From Gemmatimonadaceae bacterium (GTDB taxonomy: Bacteria > Gemmatimonadota > Gemmatimonadetes > Gemmatimonadales > Gemmatimonadaceae): DNA of 64,000 bases. The stretch is taken from NCBI GenBank assembly GCA_025930755.1, contig JAICOJ010000003.1, positions 34,703 to 98,702 on the forward strand. The letters are read 5' to 3'. The notes under the pieces were generated by a model. That model worked only from the letters and a program-made list of their open reading frames with translations, searched no databases and was not told where the DNA came from. Position numbers and translations under genes: made by a program. Shown here piece by piece: positions 32,183 through 41,700 of the stretch. Every line of letters starts with the position of its first letter. The stretch's first letter is position 1.

Positions 32183-33100
32183 ATGAAGACGCAGGCTGAG
32201 TCCAAGGGGACGGAGATCTCCCAGCTCCAGACGGTGGTCCGTGAGAAGTACGGTCAGGCAGCACTTCGCGCCCGTAGCGGCGAGTCGAGTGCCAGCTGCT
32301 GCGGGTCGAGCGGGTGCTGCGGAACCACGACCGAAGCGTGGGACCCCATTACCGCGAATCTGTACGATGAGGGCCAGACGGCGGGCATCCCCGCCAAGGC
32401 GCTGCTCGCGTCGTTAGGCTGCGGCAACCCAACCGCGCTGGCCGAGCTGCACGAGGGGGAGACCGTGCTCGACCTCGGCTCGGGCGGTGGCATCGACGTC
32501 CTGCTCTCCGCCCGGCGCGTGGGACCCACCGGCAAGGCGTACGGGCTCGACATGACCGACGAGATGCTCGAGCTCGCCGAGGAGAATCGGAAGAAGGCCG
32601 GTGCCACGAACGTCACGTTTCTCAAGGGCGAGATCGAGCACATTCCCCTTCCCGACGCGTCCGTCGACGTCATCATCTCCAACTGCGTGATCAACCTCTC
32701 GGGCGACAAGCGTCAGGTCCTGCGCGAGGCGTTCCGCGTCCTCAAGCCGGGTGGCCGGTTCGCGGTCAGCGATGTCGTCGTACGCGGCCACGCGCCCGAT
32801 GCCGTGCGCAGGAACATGGAGCTCTGGGTAGGATGCGTCGCCGGCGCGCTGGAGGAGGAGGACTACCGCACCATGCTCGCCGACGCGGGCTTCGAGGCGA
32901 TCGACATCGAGGTCACACGCGTATACGCCGCCGAGGATGCCGCCGCGTTCCTCGAAGGATCGGGTCTCGATGCCGCGCAGTTCTCGCGCGAGATCGACGG
33001 CAAGTTCGTCAGCGCCTTCGTGCGCGCGACGAAGCCTTCCGCTCCCGCGCAGGCCGGCTGCTGCACGGGGTCCGACGGGCTCCCCTGCTGCGTGTCGTGA
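32183..33100 (+). CDS. arsM: Arsenite S-adenosylmethionine methyltransferase
   Basis: A 305-residue cytoplasmic methyltransferase that converts trivalent arsenic to methylated forms using SAM. The SAM site is in TVLDLGSGGGIDVLLSA (residues about 95-111). Arsenic-binding cysteines are present: Cys80 in SLGCGNPT, Cys168 in SNCVINL and Cys218 in WVGCVAG. Extra Cys pairs occur near the N-terminus (39/40 and 45/46) and at the C-terminus (CCTGSDGLPCC). ATG 32183 follows GGAGG. The operator copy at 32154 lies directly upstream, so arsM can be controlled both with arsR and separately. Confidence 0.92.
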   Translation: MKTQAESKGTEISQLQTVVREKYGQAALRARSGESSASCCGSSGCCGTTTEAWDPITANLYDEGQTAGIPAKALLASLGCGNPTALAELHEGETVLDLGSGGGIDVLLSARRVGPTGKAYGLDMTDEMLELAEENRKKAGATNVTFLKGEIEHIPLPDASVDVIISNCVINLSGDKRQVLREAFRVLKPGGRFAVSDVVVRGHAPDAVRRNMELWVGCVAGALEEEDYRTMLADAGFEAIDIEVTRVYAAEDAAAFLEGSGLDAAQFSREIDGKFVSAFVRATKPSAPAQAGCCTGSDGLPCCVS

Positions 33101-33141
33101 CCACATCATCACTACGAGACGCCACCGGGAGGATCGCTCCG

Positions 33142-33609
33142 ATGTCGAATACGATCGAGGCACACCAGGCTTCGCTGCGTCCCGCAACCCGCGGCGACCT
33201 CCCGGCGATCGAGCGGCTCCTCACGTCGAGCGGTTTACCGACGGCCGGAGTCACCGATGCACTTGGCGGCTTCCTGGTCGCCGAGAGCGTGGCTGACAGG
33301 CGCATCGTCGGAGTCGTGGGTCTCGAGCACTGCTGCGATGAGTACGCGCTTCTTCGCTCTACCGCGGTCGAGCCCGACTGGCGAGGAACCGGTCTCGGGC
33401 GACGGCTCGTGACGCACGCGATCGCGGAGGCGGAGTCCCGCGGGATCAAGGCGCTGTATCTGTTGACGACGACCGCCGAGCGCTACTTCCCGACTTTTGG
33501 CTTCGTGAAGACGAGCCGCGAGGCCGTGCCTGACGAGGTCCGACAATCGGTCGAGTTTCGGGAGGCATGCCCGGCGTCGGCGACGGTGATGACGCTCGAG
33601 CTCGGCTGA
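33142..33609 (+). CDS. arsN2: ArsN2-like GNAT acetyltransferase
   Basis: A 155-residue GNAT acetyltransferase. The acetyl-CoA-binding motif A is VEPDWRGTGLGRRLVTHAI, and the strongly conserved AEAESRGIKALYLLTTTAER and YFPTFGFVKTSREAVPDEVR match the ArsN2 group found in arsenic operons. ArsN-type enzymes acetylate organic arsenicals or herbicide-like amines; the substrate here is inferred from context. It follows arsM by 41 bases and precedes the phosphoesterase by two bases. Confidence 0.8.
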   Translation: MSNTIEAHQASLRPATRGDLPAIERLLTSSGLPTAGVTDALGGFLVAESVADRRIVGVVGLEHCCDEYALLRSTAVEPDWRGTGLGRRLVTHAIAEAESRGIKALYLLTTTAERYFPTFGFVKTSREAVPDEVRQSVEFREACPASATVMTLELG

Positions 33610-33611
33610 CG

Positions 33612-34403
33612 ATGCGCTACGCCCTCGTTTCCGACATTCACGCGAACCTGCCGGCACTCGAGGCAGTCCTGCGCGACATCGCTGCGCGTGCGGCCGTCGA
33701 CGCCACGTACCACCTGGGCGATCTCGTGGGATATGCCCCGTGGCCCAACGAAGTCATCGAGATGCTCAGCGCGACCGGGATTCCCGGTGTGGCGGGCAAT
33801 TACGACTCGACCGTCGCGACCGATTACAAGCACTGCGGCTGCCACTACGAGGATCCGCGGCAGGAAGAACTGTCGCACGTCTCGTACGCGTGGACCCGGG
33901 CACACGTCTCACCCCGGGCGAAACGGTTTCTTGGTGGTCTCCCGTTTCGGATCGACCTGCGGCCTAACGGCGGGCATGTCGCCGGCCCAACCGTGACCCT
34001 CGTGCACGGGAACCAGACGCTCAACACCGTCTACGTTCATCGGGATCGCCCGGACGCGTTTCTCGAGAAGATGGGCGCATCGCTGGGGGCACGGGCGGGC
34101 GACGTCGTGTGCTTCGGGCACACGCACGTACCGTGGCACCGCGTCGTGCACGGGATTCACTACGTGAACACAGGCTCGGTGGGTCGCCCGAAGGACGGCG
34201 ATTGGCGAGCGGGTTATGTCGTAGTCGACATCACGGCGAATGACGTGGCCGCCGAGGTCGTGCGGGTGGAATACGATGTCGAAGCGGCGGCGCGGGCGAT
34301 CATCACCAGCGAGCTTCCCGACGATTTCGCGTACGATCTCCGGCGAGGCGGCGCGAAGCAGTCGGCGGCGGCGCCAGCTTCCACACCCGGAGGCGGACCG
34401 TGA
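33612..34403 (+). CDS. Metallophosphoesterase in arsenic operon
   Basis: A 263-residue calcineurin-like phosphoesterase. Metal-binding motifs are SDIHANLPAL (Asp/His), HLGDLVGYAPWP (Asp), GVAGNYD (Asn), VHGNQ (His) and FGHTHVP (His-His). The N-terminal half matches YfcE/MJ0936-type phosphodiesterases, with a CHYED insertion and two adjacent Cys (HCGCHY) that are unusual. The two-base gap to arsN2 places it in the ars operon, and such enzymes recur next to ars genes elsewhere. The role there is unclear. The C-terminal tail is low complexity. Confidence 0.82.
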   Translation: MRYALVSDIHANLPALEAVLRDIAARAAVDATYHLGDLVGYAPWPNEVIEMLSATGIPGVAGNYDSTVATDYKHCGCHYEDPRQEELSHVSYAWTRAHVSPRAKRFLGGLPFRIDLRPNGGHVAGPTVTLVHGNQTLNTVYVHRDRPDAFLEKMGASLGARAGDVVCFGHTHVPWHRVVHGIHYVNTGSVGRPKDGDWRAGYVVVDITANDVAAEVVRVEYDVEAAARAIITSELPDDFAYDLRRGGAKQSAAAPASTPGGGP

Positions 34404-34569
34404 GGTAGACCGACGGGGCGTCGTGTGGCCCGGACTCGGCAGGGGAAGAGGGGGATGAGCAGTCACTGAAGCGTTGCCAAGCGCGGCGGGGTTTGTACAG
34501 GGACGCAACATGCGGGGTCGCAGCGGTGTCGTAGAGGATGAGAGCTAGCCTTCCCGTTCCCCACGCCTT

Positions 34570-35121
34570 ATGCGACTCGCTGCTCATACGCTTCTGCGCA
34601 CGACATGCGCGATGACCGCGCTGCTTGGCTGCACGATGACGCCGTCGGCGGGCTCACCGGACGGCAGGCAGCGCGTTACCGCTTCATCCGCGATCAACTC
34701 GCTGCTACGCGACCGGGGCTACGTCGGCGTTCCGACGAGGCGTTTGAAATCGGGTCATTACCAGGCGGTGGCGCAGGTAGGCGGACAGCGCCTGTCCCTC
34801 ATCATCGACTCCGGCGCCTCGACCAGCTTTCTCGACAACGCCACCGCGGTGAGACTTGGCCTTTCGCTTCAACAGAGCCGGACGCGGGTTTCCGGCCTCG
34901 GCGCGCCCGCGCAACGCACGCTGAGCGCGCGGCTCGATGACGTCCGCCTCGGCGGGTTGCGGCTGGATTCTCTTCCCGTCGTCGTGCTCGATCTGTCGCA
35001 CGTGAATCAGAGCCTGCGCGACGAAGGTATCGAGCTCGCCGATGGGGTGATCGGCGCGGACCTGCTCGCCGGAAGGGAAGCGGTGTTCGACTTTACGAGC
35101 GGCGTGCTCTACTTGAGGTGA
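34570..35121 (+). CDS. Retropepsin-like aspartyl protease lipoprotein
   Basis: A 183-residue lipoprotein (lipobox LLGC, Cys21). The single-domain retropepsin-like active site is LIIDSGASTSFLD with catalytic Asp80, and the second hydrophobic-hydrophobic-Gly motif is DGVIGADLLAG near residue 160. Members act as dimers and are found in periplasmic protein processing, although many are uncharacterised. A 166-base gap upstream carries no gene that I can support. A heptad palindrome follows the stop. Confidence 0.82.
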   Translation: MRLAAHTLLRTTCAMTALLGCTMTPSAGSPDGRQRVTASSAINSLLRDRGYVGVPTRRLKSGHYQAVAQVGGQRLSLIIDSGASTSFLDNATAVRLGLSLQQSRTRVSGLGAPAQRTLSARLDDVRLGGLRLDSLPVVVLDLSHVNQSLRDEGIELADGVIGADLLAGREAVFDFTSGVLYLR

Positions 35122-35125
35122 TGGA

Positions 35126-35265
35126 GAACAGGAGCTCGTGGTCAGGAGTCAGGGATCAGGGGGTGTCAGGGTGAAGGGGGGTAGGAGCGCCGCACGCTGT
35201 TACCTCCAACAACCCATTCCCTGCGCCCCCTGACTCCTGACCCCTGACTCCTGACCCCTGTTCTC
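35126..35265. repeat. Heptad palindrome, GGAGTCA family, copy 4
   Basis: The left arm (35126-35171) ends in GTCAGGAGTCAGGGATCAGG. The right arm (35221-35265) has CTGACTCCTGACCCCTGACT-type units. It sits between the convergent retropepsin-like and DUF3037 genes. Confidence 0.8.
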
Positions 35266-35667
35266 TCAGGCGCCCCGCCTGACATAGGTTCTGAACAGCG
35301 CCTCCAGCTCACGCTCCGGGTCGATGCATACGCCCTCGTGCACGGGCGAGCTCTGGATCACATCCGAGCGTGGGGCAGTGAGCCAGTGGAATCGCTCGGA
35401 GGGAGGGGTGAGCGCCACGGGTCCGGCGGACTCGTCGCCATCGCAGATGGCGCGCACCGATCGCAGGTAGCGCACCAAGAGCTCGGCGTCCACGTCGGGT
35501 ACCTGCGTGCGAAGCTCGTCCAGGTCGGTGAGCGAGCGCAAGCCGAGGTAGTCGACCGTGCGCGCATGAAGCACGACGCCAACGGGAACGAATGCGCCGA
35601 TGTGCGGGTGCGGCACCGCCCGCAGCACGGCGAAGTCGTAAGACACCGAGCGGGAGCGAGAGGTCAT
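35266..35667 (-). CDS. DUF3037 family protein
   Basis: A 133-residue soluble protein. It starts MTSRSRSVSYDFAVLRAVPH with the family pattern PHPHIGAFVPVGVVLH and ends ERELEALFRTYVRR. DUF3037 genes are commonly paired with HipA-like kinase genes. Here the start overlaps the stop of such a kinase (35664-35667), so the two are translated together. It could be the kinase's partner or substrate, which is inference. The gene is the last of a four-gene minus-strand operon that begins at 38582. Confidence 0.8.
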   Translation of the reverse strand: MTSRSRSVSYDFAVLRAVPHPHIGAFVPVGVVLHARTVDYLGLRSLTDLDELRTQVPDVDAELLVRYLRSVRAICDGDESAGPVALTPPSERFHWLTAPRSDVIQSSPVHEGVCIDPERELEALFRTYVRRGA

Positions 35668-36521
35668 CGGCGCGCGGACAGACGCAGCGGAGGCGAGTTG
35701 CGCACGTGCGTTCGGGCACGCACCGCTTCGGCCACGAACGTGCGCGGGCCGTCGCGTCGTCGCGTCAGGTAATCGAAGTAGCGGGCGCGTGCATCACGGG
35801 CGGACGCGAACTCCTCGCCACGCGTGGGATCGAGGAGCAGTGCATCGGGTACGCTCGCCAGCACCTGCGCGATGCAGTCATCGCTGAGCGTCGTGGCAAG
35901 ATCGGCGTCGATCGCCTCGAGGTGCGCGCTTCGCTCGAGCAGTACGTGCTCGCGAATCCTCGGAAAGGGCGTCTGCGTGCGTGCCTCGTCCACCGTTGGC
36001 CAGTCATGGTGCGCGTAGAGTGCCGCGCCATGATCGATGAGCCACGGGCGTCGCTCCCAGATCAGCACGTTGGGATTGCGATGCGTGCGATCGGGATTCG
36101 TCGTGTACGCATCGAGCCACACCACGCGGGTCGCGAGCTCGCTGGTGATGAGCTCGCCGGCGGCCGAGTTGTCATAGTTGAATGCGCCATCCAGATACCG
36201 GAGCCCGACGTTGATCCCATGACTGGCTCGCAACACGTCCTGAATCTCGGAATCAGGCTCGCTCCGGCCGAACGACGCCGGAATATCGATGAGAGCCAGG
36301 GTCGGTATGGGTAGCCCCAGGGCCCGCGCGAGCATTCCGACGATGAGCTCGGCCACGAGCGCCTTTGCGCCCTGGCCCGCTCCACGAAACTTCACGACGA
36401 ACAGACCGCCGCTCTCGGTATCGACGACGGCTGGCAGCGACCCCCCTTCGCGGAGCGGCTGCAGGTAGCGGGTGGCGGTGTGCGTTGGAAGATCGGACAC
36501 GTCCAGAATCTCGCGGTGCAC
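35664..36521 (-). CDS. HipA-like serine/threonine kinase (short form)
   Basis: A 285-residue HipA-like kinase, much shorter than the approximately 440 residues of HipA. The nucleotide-binding Lys44 (FVVKF) precedes a Gly-rich loop (RGAGQGAK), the catalytic loop is NPDRTHRNPN (Asp144, Asn149) and the metal-binding Asp163 is in LIDHG, so the active site looks intact. No HipB-type DNA-binding partner is encoded; DUF3037 follows instead. HipA-family kinases phosphorylate tRNA synthetases and cause dormancy, but the target here is unknown. The GTG start is 35 bases after the racemase stop. Confidence 0.75.
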   Translation of the reverse strand: MHREILDVSDLPTHTATRYLQPLREGGSLPAVVDTESGGLFVVKFRGAGQGAKALVAELIVGMLARALGLPIPTLALIDIPASFGRSEPDSEIQDVLRASHGINVGLRYLDGAFNYDNSAAGELITSELATRVVWLDAYTTNPDRTHRNPNVLIWERRPWLIDHGAALYAHHDWPTVDEARTQTPFPRIREHVLLERSAHLEAIDADLATTLSDDCIAQVLASVPDALLLDPTRGEEFASARDARARYFDYLTRRRDGPRTFVAEAVRARTHVRNSPPLRLSARR

Positions 36522-36556
36522 ACGCTCGGCGGGAAGCGCGTCCCTCGGACCTGACG

Positions 36557-37708
36557 TCAGACGCGAGCCGCGCCCGCACGGCTCGGGGCCGTGAGGGTCG
36601 CGACTCGAACCGTGAGATCATCCACGCGGTCCGTGTCCACGTCGACGCCAAGGCCCGGCCGGTCGAGCGGCACGCGAACCATTCCGTCGGCGTTCATCGT
36701 CCATTCCGGTGTCACGATGTCGCGCTCCCAATAGCGCGCGCTCGGGCTCACGTCGCCCGGCTTGGTGAAGTTGCGGAGTGACGCGAGGGCCACGTTGCAG
36801 GCGCGTCCGATGCCGCTCTCGAGCATGCCGCCGCACCAGACCGGAATGCCTTTGGTCTCGCAGAAGTCGTGAATGGCGAGTGACGCGGTGAATCCTCCGA
36901 CGCGTCCCGGCTTGATGTTGATGATGCGTCCGCTGCCGAGCGCGGCCATGTCGCGCGCGCGGTCGACCGAGGTGATGGACTCGTCGAGGCAGATCGGCGT
37001 CGTCAGGCGGCGCTGGAGCTCGGCGTGTTGAACGAGATCGTCGAACGCGAACGGCTGCTCGATCATCATCAGCTCGAGCGGGTCGAGGCGGGCGAGGTGC
37101 TCGGCGTCGGCGATCGTGTACGCGTTGTTCGCGTCGGCCATCAGCGGCGCGGTCGGCCCGAGCGCCGCGCGGACGGCGCCGACGTAGGCGAGGTCGGCCC
37201 CCGGCTGAATCTTGATCTTCACCTTGCGATAGCCTAACGCCAGCGCCTGGCGCGCCCTCTCGACGAGCGTCTCCGGCGACCGCTGGATCCCGAGTGAGAT
37301 CCCGGTGGCGATCTGCGACCGTGTACCGCCGAGGAGGTTGGCCAGCGAGGCCCCCAACCGCTCAGCCGCCACGATCCAGGCTCCCATCTCGACCGCCGCC
37401 TTCGCCATCAGGTGTCCGCGGAAGTCGCGCTCGAGCACCGGAAAGATCTCGCGCGCCTCGGTGAACGGGCGCCCGAGCACGCGCGGGGCAACCCACTCGG
37501 TGATCGCATGCCACGCCGTATCGATCGTTTCGGAGCTGTAGTTCGGCTGCTCGCCGGCAACGCACTCGCTCCACGCCGTCACGCCGTCCGCGTCGACGAG
37601 CTCGAGCAGCGCAATGCGGCGCTCATCGACCACGCCGCTCGAGATGCGAAAGGGTTCCCGCAGTGGCAATCGGATTTCGCGCAACGTGATCTGGTCAATG
37701 CGCAGCAT
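36557..37708 (-). CDS. MenC/N-succinylamino acid racemase family enzyme
   Basis: A 383-residue enolase-superfamily enzyme of the o-succinylbenzoate synthase / N-succinylamino acid racemase family. Catalytic residues are all present: Lys164 and Lys166 (KVKIK), metal ligands Asp192 (LMADANN), Glu217 (MIEQPF) and Asp242 (CLDESIT), and Lys266 (INIKPGRVGG). The 25-residue spacing of the ligands matches the family. No other menaquinone gene is near, while a GNAT acyltransferase gene overlaps its start by 14 bases, the arrangement known from N-succinylamino acid racemase operons. I therefore favour racemase over MenC. ATG 37708 is the start; the longer open frame is antisense. Confidence 0.82.
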   Translation of the reverse strand: MLRIDQITLREIRLPLREPFRISSGVVDERRIALLELVDADGVTAWSECVAGEQPNYSSETIDTAWHAITEWVAPRVLGRPFTEAREIFPVLERDFRGHLMAKAAVEMGAWIVAAERLGASLANLLGGTRSQIATGISLGIQRSPETLVERARQALALGYRKVKIKIQPGADLAYVGAVRAALGPTAPLMADANNAYTIADAEHLARLDPLELMMIEQPFAFDDLVQHAELQRRLTTPICLDESITSVDRARDMAALGSGRIINIKPGRVGGFTASLAIHDFCETKGIPVWCGGMLESGIGRACNVALASLRNFTKPGDVSPSARYWERDIVTPEWTMNADGMVRVPLDRPGLGVDVDTDRVDDLTVRVATLTAPSRAGAARV

Positions 37709-38582
37709 GGACGACCCCGGTCGGGACAGCCGCCGCGGATCGCAGCCCGTCTGCCGACAGTTCGTAGGATGGCAGCTCGTCTCCCTGCCCGCGGCGGAAG
37801 CCGACGACCTCGTACCCGCGACCGAGGTACGATTCGAACGCCGCGCGGGTGACCTGGCGCCAGACCGCGCGCCGCTCGCTCGATTCCGTCTCCAGGTCTC
37901 GAGGGATGGCGATGCGAACGACCGATGCATCGACCAGCCCGTTGAGAGACGGCAGACCGTCGGCCGAGGGCGGGTTCACCAGCAGACCGGGGCGCGATGC
38001 GCGCTCGACGGGATCAGGGGGACTCGTGAGATCCCACGCGACGATCACGCGATCGGTGGGAAGGGCGCCGTGAATGGGGCTGCCCGTATTGGTTCCGTAC
38101 ATGTCGGGGACGTACTCGATGGCGCGGGCGCCGAGGCGCGTGAGATTGAGGTGCGCGTTCCGGGCGACGAGAGGGTCGAAGGTCCAGTGCATCGTGTCGA
38201 CGCCAACGGCGCGAACGAGATCGCGCTGATACAGCTTGAGCCGCTGACCGAGGTGGCCGCCTCGAGCGTCGGCACGGACGGCCAGCATGTCCGACCAGTG
38301 GACGAGCCGGCCGTCACGTGGCCCGGTCATCCCGAAGACGAAGCCGAGCATGCGGCCATCGGGAGCGAATGCACCCGCGCACACCCCACCGAGCTTCTGC
38401 GCGACCATGAGGATCACGGGCGGGACGATCTCACGGAACCCGGTTCCCCAGGTCTCCTCCTGAATAGCGAGACACTCCTGATACTCGCGGAGCCCCGACA
38501 CACGACGCAGGGTGATGCCATCCGGTCCGGGGAGGGCGTCGTCGTGCGTCTCGGGGTCCGCGGGAGTGCGGGCTCGCTGCAT
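37695..38582 (-). CDS. GNAT acyltransferase (COG3375 type), partner of racemase
   Basis: A 295-residue GNAT-superfamily protein of the COG3375 type (LAIQEETWGTGFREIVPPVI, AGAFAPDGRMLGFVFGMTGP, HLGQRLKLYQRDLV, WTFDPLVARNAHLNLTRLGA). In organisms such as Geobacillus kaustophilus a GNAT succinyltransferase is paired with an N-succinylamino acid racemase and a desuccinylase, converting D- to L-amino acids. The last residues overlap the start of the racemase gene, so they are translated together. ATG 38582 is taken as the start; an ATG at 38675 is possible but overlaps the divergent SusC promoter. Confidence 0.72.
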   Translation of the reverse strand: MQRARTPADPETHDDALPGPDGITLRRVSGLREYQECLAIQEETWGTGFREIVPPVILMVAQKLGGVCAGAFAPDGRMLGFVFGMTGPRDGRLVHWSDMLAVRADARGGHLGQRLKLYQRDLVRAVGVDTMHWTFDPLVARNAHLNLTRLGARAIEYVPDMYGTNTGSPIHGALPTDRVIVAWDLTSPPDPVERASRPGLLVNPPSADGLPSLNGLVDASVVRIAIPRDLETESSERRAVWRQVTRAAFESYLGRGYEVVGFRRGQGDELPSYELSADGLRSAAAVPTGVVHAAH

Positions 38583-38650
38583 GTGGTCTCGCGCGCTGTA
38601 AGGGCCGGGAAAGGGAGCCGGGTGGCGGGCGGGTCGTCCAGCAATCTGTC

Positions 38651-38680
38651 TTGCGCTTCGTCGCGCGAGGGGCATAATAT
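38651..38680 (+). promoter_or_regulatory. Promoter for SusC operon
   Basis: TTGCGC (38651-38656), an 18-base spacer, then TAATAT (38675-38680). It lies between the divergent GNAT gene and the SusC gene. A perfect palindrome sits just after the predicted start site. Confidence 0.55.
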
Positions 38681-38694
38681 AGCGTGTACGCCGC

Positions 38695-38708
38695 ACTGTA
38701 TACAGTAT
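38695..38708. promoter_or_regulatory. Palindromic operator at SusC promoter, likely GntR site
   Basis: ACTGTATACAGT (38695-38706) is a perfect 12-base palindrome with the GTATAC core common to GntR-family operators. The overlapping ATACAGTAT (38700-38708) is the exact reverse complement of ATACTGTAT at 48886-48894, near the CocE-GntR promoter. Confidence 0.55.
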
Positions 38709-38777
38709 TGGTCGCAGCGATGGAGCCAGCCCGGCCGCCCGCCGAGTGCTGGCCGACCTCCTACCCGTCCCACGCCA

Positions 38778-41700
38778 ATGCGCATTCTCTCGTCGGTCCG
38801 CGCTGTCGGCCACTCGGCCAACTCACGGTGGCGCGCCACGTTGGGCATCGCCGCACTCGTCGTCCTCGCGCCGGCCATCGCCGCCGCGCAACAGGGGACC
38901 GTCGCCGGCGTTGTCGTCAAAGCCGGCGTGCTGACCCCAATCGAAGGCGCGAGCGTTCGCATCCAGGGAACGACCCTCGGCACGGCGACGGACGCAGCCG
39001 GCCGCTTCCGGATCACGGGAGTTGCCGGTGACCAGGTCACGCTCGAGGTGCGCCGGCTGAGCTTTCAACCGGCGACGCAAGTCGCGCGAGTCGGCGAGGT
39101 CGCGATTCGCGTCGTTCTCACCGAGGCGGCCGTCGAGCTCGATCGCGTCGTCGTGACGGGCGCCGGGGTCGGTGAGCGACTTCGCACGCTCGGTAACTCG
39201 GTGCCAAGCATCGATGCTGCCCTGGAGCTCGAGCGCTCGGCGGCGCCGAACCTCGGCGCGCTCCTTCAGGCCCGCGCTCCCGGCGTCATCATCGCGCCGA
39301 ACTCCGGGCGGGTTGGCTCCGGGCCGACAGTGTGGATACGCGGGCGATCGAGTCTGTCGCTGTCCAACGAGCCGATCGTGTACATCGACGGCATTCGTGT
39401 GAACAACGCGGTGAATCAAGGCGCGGCGAGTGCGGGGGCGCTCGGTGCGCAGAACTCGCAGGTGGCCTCACGGCTGAACGACATCGCGCCCGAGGACATT
39501 CAGACGATCGAGATCATCAAGGGTCCGGCGGCGGCGACCATCTATGGGACGGAAGCGGCAAACGGGGTGATCCAGATCATCACCAAGAAAGGCGCCGCGG
39601 GACCGGCACGGTGGACGGTTCGCACCGAGCAGGGTGCGCAATGGTTCCGGGATGCCGAAGGACGCATCCCCACCAACTACGCTCGCAATACGGCGGGCGA
39701 GATCGTTCCCTGGAACCCCATCCAGCAGGAAGAGGATCGCGGGACGCCCGTGTTCTCGACCGGCCGCACGCAGTCCTATCATCTCGGGCTCTCGGGCGGG
39801 CGCGAGCAGCTGAGGTACTACCTGTCGGGCACGTACAACGACGAGGAGGGGATCGAGCCTAACAACTTCGGAAAGACGTTCAGCGCCCACGCGAATGTCA
39901 GCGCCGCGGCGAGCGACAAGATCGACCTCGGCGCGAGCCTTCACTTCTTGCGCAGCAATCTTCACCTCGGAACCGACGGAGGGGTTTCACCGCTGCTCGG
40001 AATGTCGATTGGGCATCCGCTCGTCTTTCCCGCCAATCGCGGGTTCGGCTTCGCGCCGCCCGAGGTCCCGCAGCAGCTGTACGACAATGCCCAGGACATC
40101 AATCGCTTTACGGGAAGCACGACACTGAACCACCGTCCGGCGAGCTGGCTCGCGCACCGTCTCATCGTCGGGCTCGACTACACGTCGGACGACAGCCGGG
40201 CGCTCGAGCGCTATGCCCCGCCCGAGCTCAGGCCATTCGTCTCGGCCCTGGTAGGAGCGGCTGCCGCTGATGGGCGCATATCGCAGACGCTGCGCAATCA
40301 CAGCTACATCACCGGCGACTACTCGGGCACCGCGACGTTCGCGATCACTCCGGCGTTTTCTTCCGCGACCTCGTTTGGCGGGCAGTGGGTTCGAAAGCAG
40401 CTCAAGAACAGCGCGCTGTCGGGTCAGCGGTTTCCCGCGCCAGGCGTTGAAACCGTCTCCGGGACGACGGTCGCCGGTACGCCGACGCAAGAGCTCGTCG
40501 TCAACACGACCATGGGCGTGTACGGGCAGCAGCAATTCGGATGGAACGATCGCCTCTTCCTCACCGCCGGCGTGCGCGTCGACAACAACTCGGCATTCGG
40601 CGAAGACCTCGACTGGGTCACCTATCCGAAGGTCAGTGCCGCGTGGGTGATCAGCGAGGAACCGTTCTGGAGCGGCTTCGGCAACGTCGTGAATACCCTG
40701 AAGCTCCGCACCGCATATGGACAATCCGGCCAGCAGCCGAACACGTTCGTTGCGCTGCGCACCGTGATCAATGCCCCGCGCGCCAACGGGACACCGGGCG
40801 TGACCCCGGGCTCGCTCGGGAATCCAGATCTCAAGCCCGAGCGCGGCACCGAGTGGGAGGCGGGGTTCGAGGCAGGACTCTTCGATCGCCTGAGCCTGGA
40901 CTTCACGTACTACACGAGGCGCACGAAGGACGCGATCCTCACGCGGCAGCTCGCGCCATCGGGTGGGTTCGCCGGGGATCAGACGGTCAACATTGGTGAG
41001 ACGAGCGGCAGTGGCATCGAGCTCCAGGCGAATTTGCGGGCGGTGACGCTCGAGCGCTTCGCGTGGGAGATCGGCGGGAACGTCAGCACCAACAAGGATC
41101 GGATCGAAGACATGGGCGGTGTCCCGTCCGGTGCGGGGTTGCTCCGGAACGTCGAGGGGTATCCGATCCAGGCGTTCTGGACGAAGCGCATTGCCAGCGC
41201 GACGCGCGATCCCGTGACGCACGCGATCACCAACATCCTGTGCGTGGCCGGACCATCGGGCGGTGCGCCGGTCCCCTGCGCGCAAGCGCTTCCGATTTTC
41301 GTCGGGACGCAGACGCCCAAGGTCCTTGGCAACATCACGAACACGTTCTCGATCGGCCAGCGCCTAACGCTCTACAGCATGCTGGACTTCAAGCGGGGGC
41401 ACAGGATCCTCAACGCGAACGCCGCCAACGCCTGTGCCTTCGGCGTGTGCGAAGCGCGCCACTACCCTGACCGGTATTCGACGGAGTACCTCGCGGGCAT
41501 CGCACCGTCGTCGACGACCGCCGGCGTGCAGGACCAGTTCATTCAAGACGCCTCGTTCCTGAAGCTCCGGGAGATCTCGGCGACCTACCGGTTGCCGGAG
41601 CAATGGGTGAGTCGCGCCGGTATCGCGACCGCGGCGTTGACGGTGGCGGGGCGCAACCTCGCGACCTGGACCGACTACATCGGACCGGACCCCGAGGTGC

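Noticed and set aside
34404..34569. Gap before the retropepsin-like gene as a possible small gene or RNA
   Set aside because: No convincing frame, stem or promoter was visible in these 166 bases.
36557..37708. Menaquinone MenC as the firm name of the racemase-like gene
   Set aside because: Family residues are equally consistent with N-succinylamino acid racemase, and the coupled GNAT gene and lack of men genes favour the latter.
39987..41285. 432-codon minus-strand frame opposite the SusC gene
   Set aside because: Antisense to a clear SusC barrel; no start signal or motif.
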